A stretch of 64,000 nt of DNA from Sycobia sp. Sy_11. Lineage: Eukaryota; Arthropoda; Insecta; Hymenoptera; Epichrysomallidae. A model generated the notes under the pieces. That model made no database searches and was not told the DNA's origin. It saw only the letters and a program-made list of their open reading frames with translations. The stretch lies in NCBI GenBank assembly GCA_018907035.1, contig JACCIC010000022.1, forward strand, positions 1,364,501-1,428,500, in the 5' to 3' direction. Both the position numbers and the translations under genes were made by a program. How positions within the stretch are numbered: position 1 is the stretch's first letter; every line of letters begins with the position of its first letter. Positions 51,541-63,440 of this stretch are shown one piece after another.

Positions 51541-52076
51541 ATTAAATACCCTGGTGTTTAATAATTATTGTGGTCAAAAAAAAGATGGAGCTAAAGAAGT
51601 CTCCGCGTTCTCGGTTTTAGCGCTCAAAATTCGATTTTATGTTGTCTTCATGCAAGTTTCGTTCATTTGCTATCCTTAATGAAGTGTATCCGTTGTCTTA
51701 AAAAGAAATTCTGTAAAATTAGATTTGGACAGTCCTTCGGCTTTATGGCTCTGGGGTCATGAAAGTTTACAAAAGATATAGATGATGCATTTTAAACACG
51801 CACTTCGTATATTTAAACTAATATTTAGTTAACATAAATTTCCATAAATGGTTGAACTGAAATTCATTGAAAGATTTTATTCAAACAGGGAGGTGATTGC
51901 AGGAACTAATGACTATTTTACAGACTTGGATAAATCCTATTCTTCAAACTAGAGCAGCGTTGGATGAAGCGTATAAGTCTAAAAGGTGACTATGTTGAAA
52001 AATAGAAACGATTTATTTAAAAAAAGCAGTTTTCATTTTTATGCACCATGACTGAAAAATCGATACCTAATAATGA

Positions 52077-52274
52077 GAGGCCTACGATGGCTCGATCGCT
52101 AGAGCGAAGGACTAGTAACTTGGTTAGTTCAAATCCCGGTCTCGGCCGATTGACACATGCACCGCTGTAATAATTTACATGTGCTTTGTTTACAAACACA
52201 TCGTAGACCTACGTCACTGATTACCACCGGTATTTGGAAGCATAAATAGAGCGACGCTAAATAACATAAAAAAA
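52077..52274 (+). mobile_element. tRNA-derived SINE, copy 2
   Basis: The head is tRNA-like: A box at about 52088 (TGGCTCGATCG...AGAGCG) and B box at 52128-52136 (GTTCAAATCCCGG). The body contains TTTACATGTGCTTTGTTT and AAGCATAAATAGAGCG, and the element ends in CATAAAAAAA. CCTAATAATGA flanks both sides (52066-52076 and 52275-52285), a target-site duplication. SINEs of this kind are copied by pol III transcription and a partner LINE's enzymes. Confidence 0.8.
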
Positions 52275-52408
52275 CCTAATAATGATAGGTCATATTACGT
52301 CATCATAAAAGCTGAAATGTTTTCTTGCTAGCTTCAATAAGTAATTATTCGTTAGCTATTCATATAAATTTATAATTTCGTTTGATTTAAGTTAATTTTT
52401 CTATTAAA

Positions 52409-52804
52409 TTAATAAATATTTTTATCGATCTTACAGTCTTGAGTTCCTTGTTGAGATCCGCTACGTTTTATCCACAGGAATTAAACTGTTTAGTTCCTGA
52501 GGGTGAATCATAGCGGTTTGAAATGTTGGACATCAAAGGAGAAAATAAGGTGATGGGTGCAGTTAGATTGTTCTTAACAAGATTTCCACTAACATAGAAT
52601 ATACTTTATTATTTTTATTATTTTTATTTTATTTTATTATTATTTTATTCTATTAGTTTTAATTTTTCATCTAATTTATTTTTAGTAATAAGTTTTATTT
52701 CAGATTCTTCGGGGGTGATAATAAACAAGGGCAGTCTAATTGTCATTATTTTAATTAATATATTATATTATAAAGACTTTAAGATCGATAAAAATATTTA
52801 TTAA
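52409..52804 (+). mobile_element. Inverted-repeat element, copy C
   Basis: Left end TTAATAAATATTTTTATCGA then TCTTACAGTCTT; right end AAGATCGATAAAAATATTTATTAA. Internal: CCTGAGGGTGAATCATAGCG, GTTTGAAATG and GGACATC at 52495-52533, and GATTCTTCGGGGGTGATAAT near 52702. The right flank (AGTTGACATAAGTACAATTT) is again shared with the other copies. Confidence 0.75.
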
Positions 52805-52929
52805 CTTAATTGAAAATAGTTGACATAAGTACAATTTTTAATTTTAATTTTTATATTATATTTCAAATATAATGAACTTAAGTCTCAAAAGCTGAACAAT
52901 TATTTTTTTACAATAAGACTTAACACAAC

Positions 52930-53280
52930 ATTTAGAGTTTGATGGTCCAGGGGATTAAGGTGTACGTGTTTAGGATCTACAGAGTTCATAGTCTAGAAGT
53001 CAAAGGTTTAGGAGTTTTAAATTCTACGGGTTTAAAAAGTCTAGCAGTCTTAATATTTAGAAATTAAATGTCTCAGGGTTGAAAAGTCTAGAGGTAAGAA
53101 ATTTAGGGATTTAGGATCTAGGGGATTAAAAATTCTGGGGGTAGAAATTCTGGCAATTAGAGGTGTAGGAGATTAAGTTCTGGGTTTTTTTTTGACTAGG
53201 CTTAAGGTCAAATATTTAGTTTCTAGAATAAACATCTACGTTCTAGAAGATTATTTTTATGGGTTTAGCGGTGAAAATTG
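52930..53280 (+). repeat. Decayed short-period repeat, TTTAGG/TCTAG-rich
   Basis: Many imperfect units such as GTTTAGGATCTA, GGTTTAGGAGTTTT, AATTTAGGGATTTAGG and ATCTAGGGGATTA occur every 10-20 bases. The period is not exact. The recurring TTAGG core matches the insect telomere unit, but the array is too degenerate to call telomeric. Confidence 0.45.
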
Positions 53281-54027
53281 ATTTTCGACAAATCATGTGC
53301 TTACTAATCCATATATTAATAGAAAAAATTAATAAAATCGATTGAGCATTACTAATGCTGCTTAACTTTTTTACACTCATACTCAGATTAATCTATTAAA
53401 AAGCTGCTTCAAGTCACGATGCTGCTACTCCGCCAGGGATGAAAAGGAATATTTCGAAAAACTCATATGAAAAAACGTAGAGAATAAATAAGTTGTTTCC
53501 AACTGTCTTACGAAGAATGTACAGAATTTACATTTTTATCTAGCCATTAAGATATTGATCGAAATTATTTTGTTGTTTCATTCGCAGTTAACAAGACAAT
53601 ACATAATTATTGAATTTTTAGAAATATGCATATTCCGTGATAATCTAATATTGTACTTGATATTTCGGAGGCTGATTAGAAAAAGGGAGTCGCTCAAGCG
53701 TTTTCAAACAGTTACGACCTATTTCAATATAGGTCTGTACAAAGGCTTTCTTACAAGACTTCTAATTAGATATAAGTTGCGTGGGAGTTTCAAGCTTCTC
53801 TTTTGCTTTAATATTTTGAAGTTATGGTTTCGAGCATTTATATTCATGAAATTCAAAGCCAAGTACAAAATTGTATCCTGCTATAAAATTCTTGACAGAA
53901 TCGCTTCCAGTCGGTGTCCTTCTATTGGCCGGTTATGCTAGTCGTGATAAGTCGACATAATTATTCCGTCCCGTCAAATTCATCAAAAAAACCTAATTAG
54001 TACACTAACGGGATGTTTCGAAGATAA

Positions 54028-54028
<1 letters not shown>

Positions 54029-54085
<57 letters not shown>

Positions 54086-54146
54086 AAGAGAGACAGAGAG
54101 GGACAGAGAGGGACAGAGAGAGGCAGAGAGACAGACAGAGACAGAG
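54029..54146. repeat. (GA)n microsatellite with GACA/GGACA variants
   Basis: Long AG run followed by variant units (AGAGAGACAGAGAGGGACAG). Minus frames read as Ser-Leu repeats. Confidence 0.95.
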
Positions 54147-54799
54147 CGATCGTGCAAAGTTTTTTATGTTCCAAAGTATAAAGGAAGAAATATGGAAGAG
54201 ATGTAAGCTAAGTCCAATATTAGAAGCGAGTTCAGAGATATTACTAGTAGGAGTTTTCACAATCTGGAAGTTGTTGTCCAGCACGTTGCGACCTCTGACT
54301 TTTATGACTGTCGCGCATGAAACTAATCTACACGTACCCGGTTGCTCTCTTCTTTTTTTCACCTCGATCCCTATCTCTTTCCTTCTTAACCATTCATATT
54401 TTATTCTACCCTTTGTATCTTCTTCACCCCCATATTTCTCTATACTTGAAGTTTTCATACGACAAAACGTCATAGGTATCGAATGATAAAAATAAAATGA
54501 GATTTTTTATTATCGACTATTGTTCAAAGTTTAAAAAAATCTTTTCCCATTTCCGATATTATCAACATATTCTTCTTTGTCATTATGGTGTCATAATTCA
54601 CACATAAAGCAGAAAATAATCGATAATTAATTAATAATTAAAGCATAAATAATAAATATTAGGATAAACACTAAGATAAATAAATTATAAACCAAATTCC
54701 AATTTTATTTTCAGCAATACTTTAGTATGATATATATTGTACTATTGGCATTCGTTTTTTGGTAAAAAAACAGAAATAATGCGTGTTCTGCTAGCATGG

Positions 54800-55280
54800 A
54801 TGGACAGAATCGTGCATCGTAAGGCATACCAAGATGTTGTGCACCTGTTATACAATATTTTCTCTACAATCAATTTCTATTAATTGCGAATTCCCAAGAG
54901 GGCGTGCTCAGCACGGAGAAAACGATGATATACTCGCTCGAGCTACTCGTTCTGATTATCTTGGAAATTTCAGGTCGGTGGAATTCGACTCCTTGCCGGT
55001 GGAATGTACCCGAATGTTCTCACCCTTGACGGCAGTGTTGCTGTGACTGCTGCGTTCTCTGCACACTCTCTCGGCGTGTTAGGCATCGGGATTTTCCCGA
55101 TTTAACTAGAGGCTGAATTCGCTCCCTCTGCTTTAGCTAAAATGCTTGTCGTGTTTTGCTGTTCTATATATATATAATCTATTTGTTCTTCGCACCATAT
55201 CGATGAAATTTTGCCGCCGTATAGCGAGAAAATTACGCGAGGAACGAATCTTTACCGGTATTTCGAATACAGAGAATGGT
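54800..55280. other. Moderately CpG-rich block, no gene supported
   Basis: A 70-codon plus frame (54834-55046) has no recognisable motif. No splice-supported exon was seen. Confidence 0.35.
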
Positions 55281-55478
55281 TTTAATTCAGTCTGTTTTCT
55301 AAGCTGCTTATAGAAACCACAGGGATTAATTTCTTACATGCTATGGCGTGAATCATCATGAAATAAATATGTAAGAATTTAGAATTTCAATGAATTCATA
55401 CTGCCAACATTGATAAATAACATAAGTAATAGAATTAAAACAATTGAATTGTACTTCTGTCGACTGCCCATATACAAA

Positions 55479-55592
55479 TTAATAAATATTTTTTTATTGG
55501 TCTTACAGTCCAATCAATTTCAACCAAAAATAAAATAAAATAAAAATAAAAAATTGATTGGACTGTAAGACCAATAAAAAAATATTTATTAA
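55479..55592. mobile_element. Inverted-repeat element, copy D (perfect 42-bp hairpin)
   Basis: Arms 55479-55520 and 55551-55592 are perfect reverse complements over 42 bases, around a 30-base A/T-rich loop. The outer 26 bases of each arm match the ends of copies A-C; the inner CAATCAATTT is new. The shared right-flank block occurs here at 55435-55470 in reverse, so copy D sits in opposite orientation. It looks like a copy that lost its interior. Confidence 0.85.
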
Positions 55593-55599
55593 TAAGTAA

Positions 55600-57750
55600 T
55601 AGAATTAATATAAACATTGATTTTATTCCTTTTTTTCAACTAGCGATTTTAAATACGTAGAATAACATATATTTTAGTAATTATCCTATAAGAAAATTTT
55701 ACAAAATAAATGGTAATTTAACCAAATATAGATTGAAATGATTTTGTATAATGGTCTTTAGCAAGAGCGGTAAAGACTCAGATTTCCTTATTGAGAAAAT
55801 AATTGCAACCATTTATTGCAATTGATCTTTTAAGTGAAATTTCAAAAAAATTAAGCTGGGGTTAAGTGAATTCTTTTATTTCCAATCAATTCTCAATCAT
55901 AGAGATAGTTATATGAAAAGCCGTATCCATGAAGCGATCAGCTCTGTTAATATGCTGAAAAAAGAATTTTGCTTAACAATGATATTACTTAAATATTTTC
56001 CTCCAATCCCATCTCGTTCCCTCGTAAAATACTGTTCTCATTCGTCAGAGCAATGATCGAGGTTTGTTTTTTAGTGGTCACATATTATACGTTTGTCTCT
56101 CTAGAGCTTTAAGCTCTGCAGACCATCTTTAAATTCAAGTAAAGCATTTGAAACCGATCTTTTCTGCAATAAGTAAACATTATTATCTAAAATTTGAGGG
56201 GTCTCAATCGAATTTTTATTCAGATGATATAAAGCTATAATAGTAAGTACATTGTTGTTTAATATATTCATTTTGATATCAAGAGAGTGACATATTTGAG
56301 AAATACAGGAAAGTGTACGAAATTATTACGATAATTTGAACAATTATTTGTATTTGTAATTTTCAATGATTAATTTAGGACATTTTCTTTTCTTTCGTAC
56401 TTTCATAGATTTTTTTTAGTATATATTCTGTTATTATTTAATTGTTGATTTGTCTTTTTAAACAAATTTTAAAACCTTTAACAATTTTGCGAATATAATT
56501 TATTTTTTGAGCTTGCGCATGGTATTCAATCGATCATTATCGTTTTCAATCTAATTTTACCTTCTCTTTCGTGTGCATAACGCAATTATATTAAAAAATA
56601 TATAAAAACAGACTATATACTTCAATCCACAATTTTATTCTACTAGATAAAATTACTATAGTACTTTCTTAACGGAAAAACATGAATGAAAATAACTCAT
56701 TAAAACTACGTTTTAACTACATTTTAACATAAAACTCACTAAAACTACATTTTCCATTAAAATTCCGTACGGATGAGATTAAAATTTTTCAATTAAAATA
56801 ATTAATAGGTATGACTTAAGAATCATTAGAAACTTTAAAATTATATATTCATAAATTAGTTATTTCTCTTACTAAAGTCAATTTATCTTGAAAATTTTAT
56901 ATCTCCAATAGTTCAAATTTCTGATTTCTTTTCATTCAATATACTATATTTTTTATACGAAATATGATTAAAATTTTAATTAATTTTCTCACTCATATTT
57001 AAAATGCTCAATTACATATGACATGGAAATTGACAAAAAATTCACTGCTAAAAAGAAATGATATCATTTTTATGTTTAATCACGATTTTATAATTGATAT
57101 GTAGTGCCCGTAAATAAAATTAAACAAACTTCCTATATTAGTATTAAATATTGTGATGCATTCATTGAATGGACATTTCAATAATTATCAATATTTGTGA
57201 GAACATTATTATTTTAATGTTTAAGCTCGGCGAAGTACAGTTAATCTATATTAATCGAGTAAATTCATGGATTTCAATCTTCAAATTTATACGTTTTATA
57301 ATAAACAAAATATATCGACAGAGTGAAAAATAAAAAGGGTAATACAAATAGAATCATTAAACATTTTTCTTATCATGATCCAATGAATTTCGAAATAAAT
57401 AATTTAAAAAAATAAATTTCAAAAGGTTTTGATTTGAATAAAATAGTATGATTAGTCTATTCCATGTTCTCAATTTTCTTTGTTTTGTTTGTGAAATTTT
57501 AAGACTTCATGCTCCATCGATAATTTGTTTAGGTTAGGATAAATGTTAAAACGAAATGAAAAAAATTCAAAATAAAAATTAAACTAAAAAACTTTTAACT
57601 GAACACATTTGATTTTATTCTACGTAAAATATAGTAAATATTTTACTGCTGCGAAATGGGGCATGGGTATAGTATTTATATTTCATACCAGACTCATATC
57701 ATTTTCGAATGTTATAATACGAAACTGACGGAAATGACGATTTTGTTTTC
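55600..57750. other. AT-rich spacer, nothing recognised
   Basis: No coding, RNA or repeat signal identified. Confidence 0.4.
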
Positions 57751-57761
57751 ACATCATATGG

Positions 57762-58653
57762 TCCACGTGTGGACTCATAAAAAAGAGTTAATTATCTTAA
57801 ATCATCGATGTTTTTAGCTGAACATTCTTCTGCTATTTTTTCTGATAATTCATTTTTATTAAAAAAAGCAGGTATAAATTTACCCGTCCCGTTCTCACAA
57901 AGCTTATGTTTTTTTTTAATAATTATTTTTGGCATGAAAAAATTTTATAGCATATACAGTAATCTGAATAAATGAAGCTTTATTGTTAAATAACTTTCAA
58001 TTGTGTCACTACATACGTTCGAAATAGCCAAAATTTAAAAGATTTTGAAAAATTCGGTTGACAGTAACCCAACTTGGACCATTGACAAACTTCAATTTGG
58101 CCAAGAAGTCCGGTACTTAACGACAGTAAACAATCAGATTTCCTAATTACCTGAGTCCAATATATAAGCGAAAATCAGACTTTTACACAAATTGAAATTA
58201 GTAATCTGTCATTAAAAGGAACATCAAGAAATAATATGATGGAACATTTGATTGATCAAGTAGTGTAAATATGCTTTAATCCTGTGTATAAATTTCTATT
58301 AGATTTATTCTTGCCAAGAAAGTTTTGTAAACATAATTCTGTTATTATGAAAGTTTTGCTATTCGTTCGAAACGTACAAGAAATTATATCATACTTTAAG
58401 TAATTTTCAAGGTACATATATTAATTTTCTTTGCATATCTTTCTGAAGATTTGATTAATCTATTTCAAATGAATGAAAAAGAGTTCAATATTGGATTTGT
58501 TCACCTATAAACTTTGTGGGAATGAGCTTGGCAAGTTCATACCTGCTTTTTTTAATAAAAATGAATTATCAAAAAAAAATAGCAGAAGAATGTTCACCTA
58601 AAAACATAGAATATTCAAGATAATTAATTCTTTTTTATGAGTCCACACGTGGA
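57762..58653. mobile_element. DNA transposon-like element with about 146-bp inverted repeats
   Basis: Terminal inverted repeats 57762-57907 and 58507-58653 begin TCCACGTGTGGACTCATAAA and share GTGAACATTCTTCTGCTATT-type and TTAAAAAAAGCAGGTAT blocks with a few differences. The internal 600 bp have no useful open frame, so the element is non-autonomous. Each end carries a small palindrome (CCACGTGTGG). No clear target-site duplication is visible, and the superfamily is not assigned. It is unrelated to copies A-D. Confidence 0.85.
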
Positions 58654-59695
58654 AGATGTATTTAATTTGATTAAACTTCTCTTTATCACAGTTAGTAGGA
58701 CATTTGACTGATATCGGTGAACTAATATCTAATTTAATTATAGAATAATTTTTGTGTTAATTTTTGGATCTTTCGGAAAGTATATTATAAAAAAGTTTTA
58801 TTAAATAATATTATATAAATTTTTTATAATATGTAAAACATACCAAAATTGGGACGATGAATATAATTGTTTGATGGAAGAAGGAAACTCCATCACAATA
58901 CATCGATTGCTCGTGCATAACGTCATATTATTAAACTAAAGCGTCTTACTATACTATATATTATCTTACTATACTGTAATGTCTTAGTGCTGACTTTTAC
59001 TACAATTTTGACGGTCTTAGTTCTGAAATTTTTGCCGTGTACTTACTATTATTATATATATAGAAAAAAGTGTTTCTGACTATTTTCTATAGTCACACAC
59101 GGAGTTTAATATTAAAAACTGCTTTTTAACCAAAAATATTGGCGGGAAATAATTCCTTAGGTCATAAATACTAGGTATGATTTGGAAAATTATCGATAAA
59201 GAAGTGATAAATAATTTTTTTCATTGATTGAAAATTCGAAATCTCAATTTCGAAGTAAATAGTGCAGCGGCCGCGCCATGCCGGCGGTTCTCAAACTCGC
59301 CTTCGTGGCGCTATCGCGCCACATAATATTTTTGTTTAGTTTCTGCATTGGTACTTCAAATTATTGTAGAAGAACAAGTTCAAAAATATATGTTGAAGTT
59401 ATGAAGATAGCAGTAGTAAATACGTCTAATTTTAGAGTAATTAATCTATAAAAAATTTCTGGTACCCATTTAGAATATTGTAAAAATAAAATTTATATCG
59501 TGAAATTTATCTTTTTTTAAAAAATACATAAAAATATTCATTTAAATTAAAAAATTTTTTAGTATATTAAGGAAGTATTATGAAATTATGCGCAATAGTG
59601 CCTAAAATTAGAAAAGTCCAAGTAGGATATTAAGTTATTATCCTTCATTGTTACAACTAAAGTTAAAAGTCAAATCAGCATAATAATTATTGTCA

Positions 59696-59700
<5 letters not shown>

Positions 59701-59758
<58 letters not shown>
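59701..59758. repeat. (TA)n microsatellite
   Basis: Uninterrupted TA run directly before a CpG-rich island. Confidence 0.95.
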
Positions 59759-59759
<1 letters not shown>

Positions 59760-59760
<1 letters not shown>

Positions 59761-60340
59761 CACTCACGCTGGCAATTAAAGTAATTACAAAAACAATTCC
59801 TCCCTCTCAGCAGGCGGCAATTAGCTCAACAATTATATCCCCGTCGCGTTTCGTCTCTCATGCTTCGCTGTGAGTTTTGGGCAGTTATCGATTCGTTGCG
59901 TTACCATAGTGTCGCGCTGTCATCGGCGAAAATCCGCGCCTTACGCATCGCCGAAATGTTTTTTCGTCCTCCCCGCATTTATAACTCTCGCGCGGGACGA
60001 GAATTCGTCGCCAGGGGAATGTCTCGACGCCGCAGTTTCTCCCGGGGCTGCTCGCCGTTTGTTTTCCCCTCTTCGTGTCTTTTCCATTTCTGTGGTCGGC
60101 GGGCTGCGCGCCGCCACTGTTGCCACCGCGCGCTGCTTTAATCGAGACAAATTATATTCGGGGGGCACGTGAGTGCTGTCGCTGGTGCTCCCTCGGGGGA
60201 ATCCGCGAAGGTCACGGATCAAGCATAACTCCTCGATCCTGAGCCTCGGAGGAAGCTCGCCTCTGATATTACGTCATCGTCATTCTTTCTTGTTAGTCGG
60301 CTATGTGCGCGAAAACGGCGCTCTTTAGGATTGCTATTTT
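59760..60340. other. CpG-rich island, possible regulatory element
   Basis: It opens with homeodomain-type cores (GGCAATTAAAGTAATTAC, GGCAATTAGCTC), then becomes CpG-rich. Frames of 93-100 codons overlap on both strands. Regulatory DNA is favoured; this is inference. Confidence 0.4.
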
Positions 60341-60959
60341 TGATGAGAATGGTGGAAGGGGCTATGAATTTATCATATTCTCACCAAAAACATATAAATT
60401 TCAGTTTCATTGAGAGAAGAAATATCTAATATATTCTCTTGACATATTTAGCTAAAAATTGTTCTATTTTATTGTAATTCATTGGAATGATTATATTTTA
60501 TTTTAGCTTTTTGATGTTTAAGAACAATTCACTAGTTGCAATCGTACGCAACATAAATGCTTAGCCTATCCTGTCATATCTAAAGCGTTTCCACTAATAG
60601 CACACAATAAAATAACTAAAATAAAATAAATTTAAATACATTAATTACTTAGGGTGGTGATAAATGTTTTCACATACTTTAGAAACACATGCCTTCAAGT
60701 TTGCCTAGGGCTGATAATTGAACAAATAAATTTATGAAAAATATCCAAGCGTAATTCGGAATCACGCTGCGATAATTAGAACCTTTTGTTTTCATCAACT
60801 GATTCACTATGCGATTGAACCGAATCAAGAAGACATTTCAAGTTTGATTTTAGACCAAAAAAAACGGTGCCAGTAAAAAATTCTAAGTTTCTTATATTTT
60901 GGTATCGAGTGTTTTTATAGTAGGTATTTTGTATGTGCGTAAAATTTCAATTGCTTACG

Positions 60960-61290
60960 GCTTGTAGTTGGCGCATGGGCTATTGGGCATATGCGAACCT
61001 TGGTGTAACTAGTGTGATATTATGTATAGCATCTACGAGCCAAGGCAATGGGCCTCTAAGTACACCAACGGCGACATGATCTCGAAGGGTGCTCCCAGTA
61101 ACATACGTGTCAGCTATTGTTGCGGCCTGCCCTCTACCTCCTTGTGCCAAGTGAAGACATGGCGTCTGTAATGTCGAGTCGTAGAATTGCCGAGCTCACC
61201 TTTCCTTTTCGACCACGGTCTAACAGCGAAAGGAGTACTCCGTCCTTTAGCCTTTATGTAAATGTTGATAAAAGTGCGAGGAGATCTGTT
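60960..61290. other. Compositionally distinct segment open in several frames
   Basis: Three frames are unusually open. Minus 60980-61195 gives 71 codons without Met (contains LAQGGRGQAATIADTYVTG). A second minus frame runs through a donor-like AAAG|GTGAGC at about 61199. A plus frame of 46 codons from ATG at 61159 (MASVMSSRRIAELTFPFRPR and following) ends TAG at about 61299. The flanks are AT-rich. I do not recognise any product; a fragment of a multicopy element or an isolated exon are both possible. Confidence 0.3.
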
Positions 61291-62089
61291 GTATAGTATG
61301 ATATGGGTGACATTGTGTATTACAGTGAAAGTATTTATGTTTTACGGCGTTTGTAGAAATAGTATTTAATATTTTACGCTAACTAATTATATTTTTATTT
61401 ATTTCACCTGAAAATATATTTCCCTTAGCTATTTAGGGCATTAATTATACCATAACATGACCTGTTTTATTAATTTACCTTCAGTCTTATTCTGACTGAT
61501 GAGAACCAAATCTCATACGAGTATGATAATTTATTATTTGTATACTTTATAGGCCGAAACTTTTTGATTTAAAATAGAAAGTTAAAGAAAATAATTAAAA
61601 AAACTTCAGATGATTTTATTAGACAGTGCTGTATATTTTTATTATTCTAGAAAGTTTTAATTGAATGTATAAAGAAATACGAATAAATTCAGATGAAATT
61701 CAATGAAATTAGCAGCACATTCATGCTAAAATATTAGAAAGTGCACTTGATCATTTCACTGGAGCATTACATTATAACATTTTTCTATACGTATCGAGCA
61801 TATAATTATCATATTTTTGAAATTACAATACTTTTAAAATTATACCTGACGCCGAGAATAGCATTGTTATAATCTCATACTTGGTCTAAGCAAAAGTGTG
61901 ACTTGTCAATTTGTAATCCAGATTATTCGGCTAATATAACATCACAAACTAAAATTCCAATAAATATATAAATTTTTCATCCCCTTTATTAAATTCGATT
62001 TCTCCAAGAAAGTTTCAAATCTCTCTCTTTCTCTCTTGAATTTCGTTATTCGTACTTCGATTATTCAGCAGTTCCAAGGTGTATATGTA

Positions 62090-62580
62090 TATATATATAT
62101 ATATATATATCTGATCGTGCACAAACTTCATCTGCTTCTTTTGCAACTCTTCCGTCCGCCCCGTTTTCTTCCATTCTTCGCCACGCCCACGCGAGTCGAC
62201 TAACCGAACGGACAGAAGCCGTGATAGATATATAAGCGAGAGCCAGAAGTGATGGAGAAAGAGAGGGATTTGTCGTTGCTATACTGAAAAGGCGTCACAC
62301 TGACCAGGATTTTGCCGGGGCTCTCGTCGGATGATGGCGTGCAGGGAAGGGGTGGGGTCAGAAGGAAAACTGAAAGACGATCGGGATGTCGGAAAGTGCA
62401 CTCCGAGATATCTATTATATGTGGTTCGTGAGACGCGCTTGCGGGGGACGCAGTTCAGCCGGTCGTTTCGTCATATTGAGTGGATGCGAGCGAGTTCGCG
62501 ATGGGCCGATCTTGAATTGTAAAAAGTACGGATTTTACGCCGCGATTTCGGAAGGCGAGTTTGAAGCGGATTTTAATTGA
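62090..62580. other. CpG-rich island with short frames
   Basis: Begins after a short (TA)n run (62087-62110). Two plus frames of 63-64 codons (62331-62522, 62386-62580) overlap. The product is unrecognised and not supported beyond a TATA-like box upstream. Confidence 0.35.
62229..62236 (+). promoter_or_regulatory. TATA-box-like sequence
   Basis: TATATAAG in a CpG-rich context, about 95 bases upstream of the ATG at 62331. The spacing would suit a pol II promoter with a short leader, but AT-rich DNA makes this motif common. Confidence 0.2.
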
Positions 62581-62819
62581 TTTGTAGATATATGAGCAAA
62601 ATATTTTTGAGGACAAAAAACCAATACTAACTGTATATAAGTCAGAGCGATCGATTTTACATTGGGATCTAAGTCAATAGTATATTTTTATGTTAAATTA
62701 ATCGGATAGTTAAGTTTTTGAGTTATAGCATAGAATTAAATTCAACGAAAAGTATCATTTGAATTGGCAAGATGAATCGGCGAGTCTAGCTAATTGATAC
62801 AATGATATAAAAATTCAAC

Positions 62820-63440
62820 TCCCACCTTTCCCATCCCCATATCCCAGCTCTTGTAGATCGCCTCCACCGATATGAATGAGCATGAACTTAAGTCTAACGT
62901 ACACACGCATTTTCTTTACTATATACAAATCTCCGCATTTGTCCTTTTCTCAGCTTTTTTGTGCGCCTATATACACGGAAATGATGGATCGAGACCGGTC
63001 GCGCGTGCTGAATCTTGCAGCAGTGCCGAGGGGCGGCGGAGGGAAGGATCCGCGGGAAGATCTCTCTTACTCCCTCTCTCTTGCTCTCTTCCCTTTCTCT
63101 CTATTTCTCTTTCTTCTTCTTCGCGGCAGATTATCCCCGTCGAAACGGTCGGCCCAAAGCGTGGGCGCGCCGGATATTAAAGAGCCTCGCGATTTATGAG
63201 CGGGATCTAGGGGTGGGAGATTCGCTGGCGCGACCCCATTAGCGGCTTTGTATAAAATTGAAAACGATTAATACCGGGCGGATGACGAGATTCAGCCGGG
63301 GCAATTTCAGGCGCACTCCGATATTGGATCTTATATAGAAGCCCGCGCGGCTGCGTTCTAGAATCTGTCCCGGCCTCGCCTGTTTCTCCTCATTTACATT
63401 AATGGCACTTCTTATATCTTGGCGAAGTTCCCGTATGGGT
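62820..63440. other. CpG-rich island, no gene supported
   Basis: Three plus frames of 75-107 codons overlap over a pyrimidine-rich core. The 3' part (about 63240-63420; contains TTTACATTAATGGCACTT) reads like a conserved noncoding element. Confidence 0.4.

Noticed and set aside
53555..53941. 128-codon plus-strand open frame rich in Phe, Leu, Lys and Arg
   Set aside because: No membrane-segment order or motif of any family I know; composition matches local base content.
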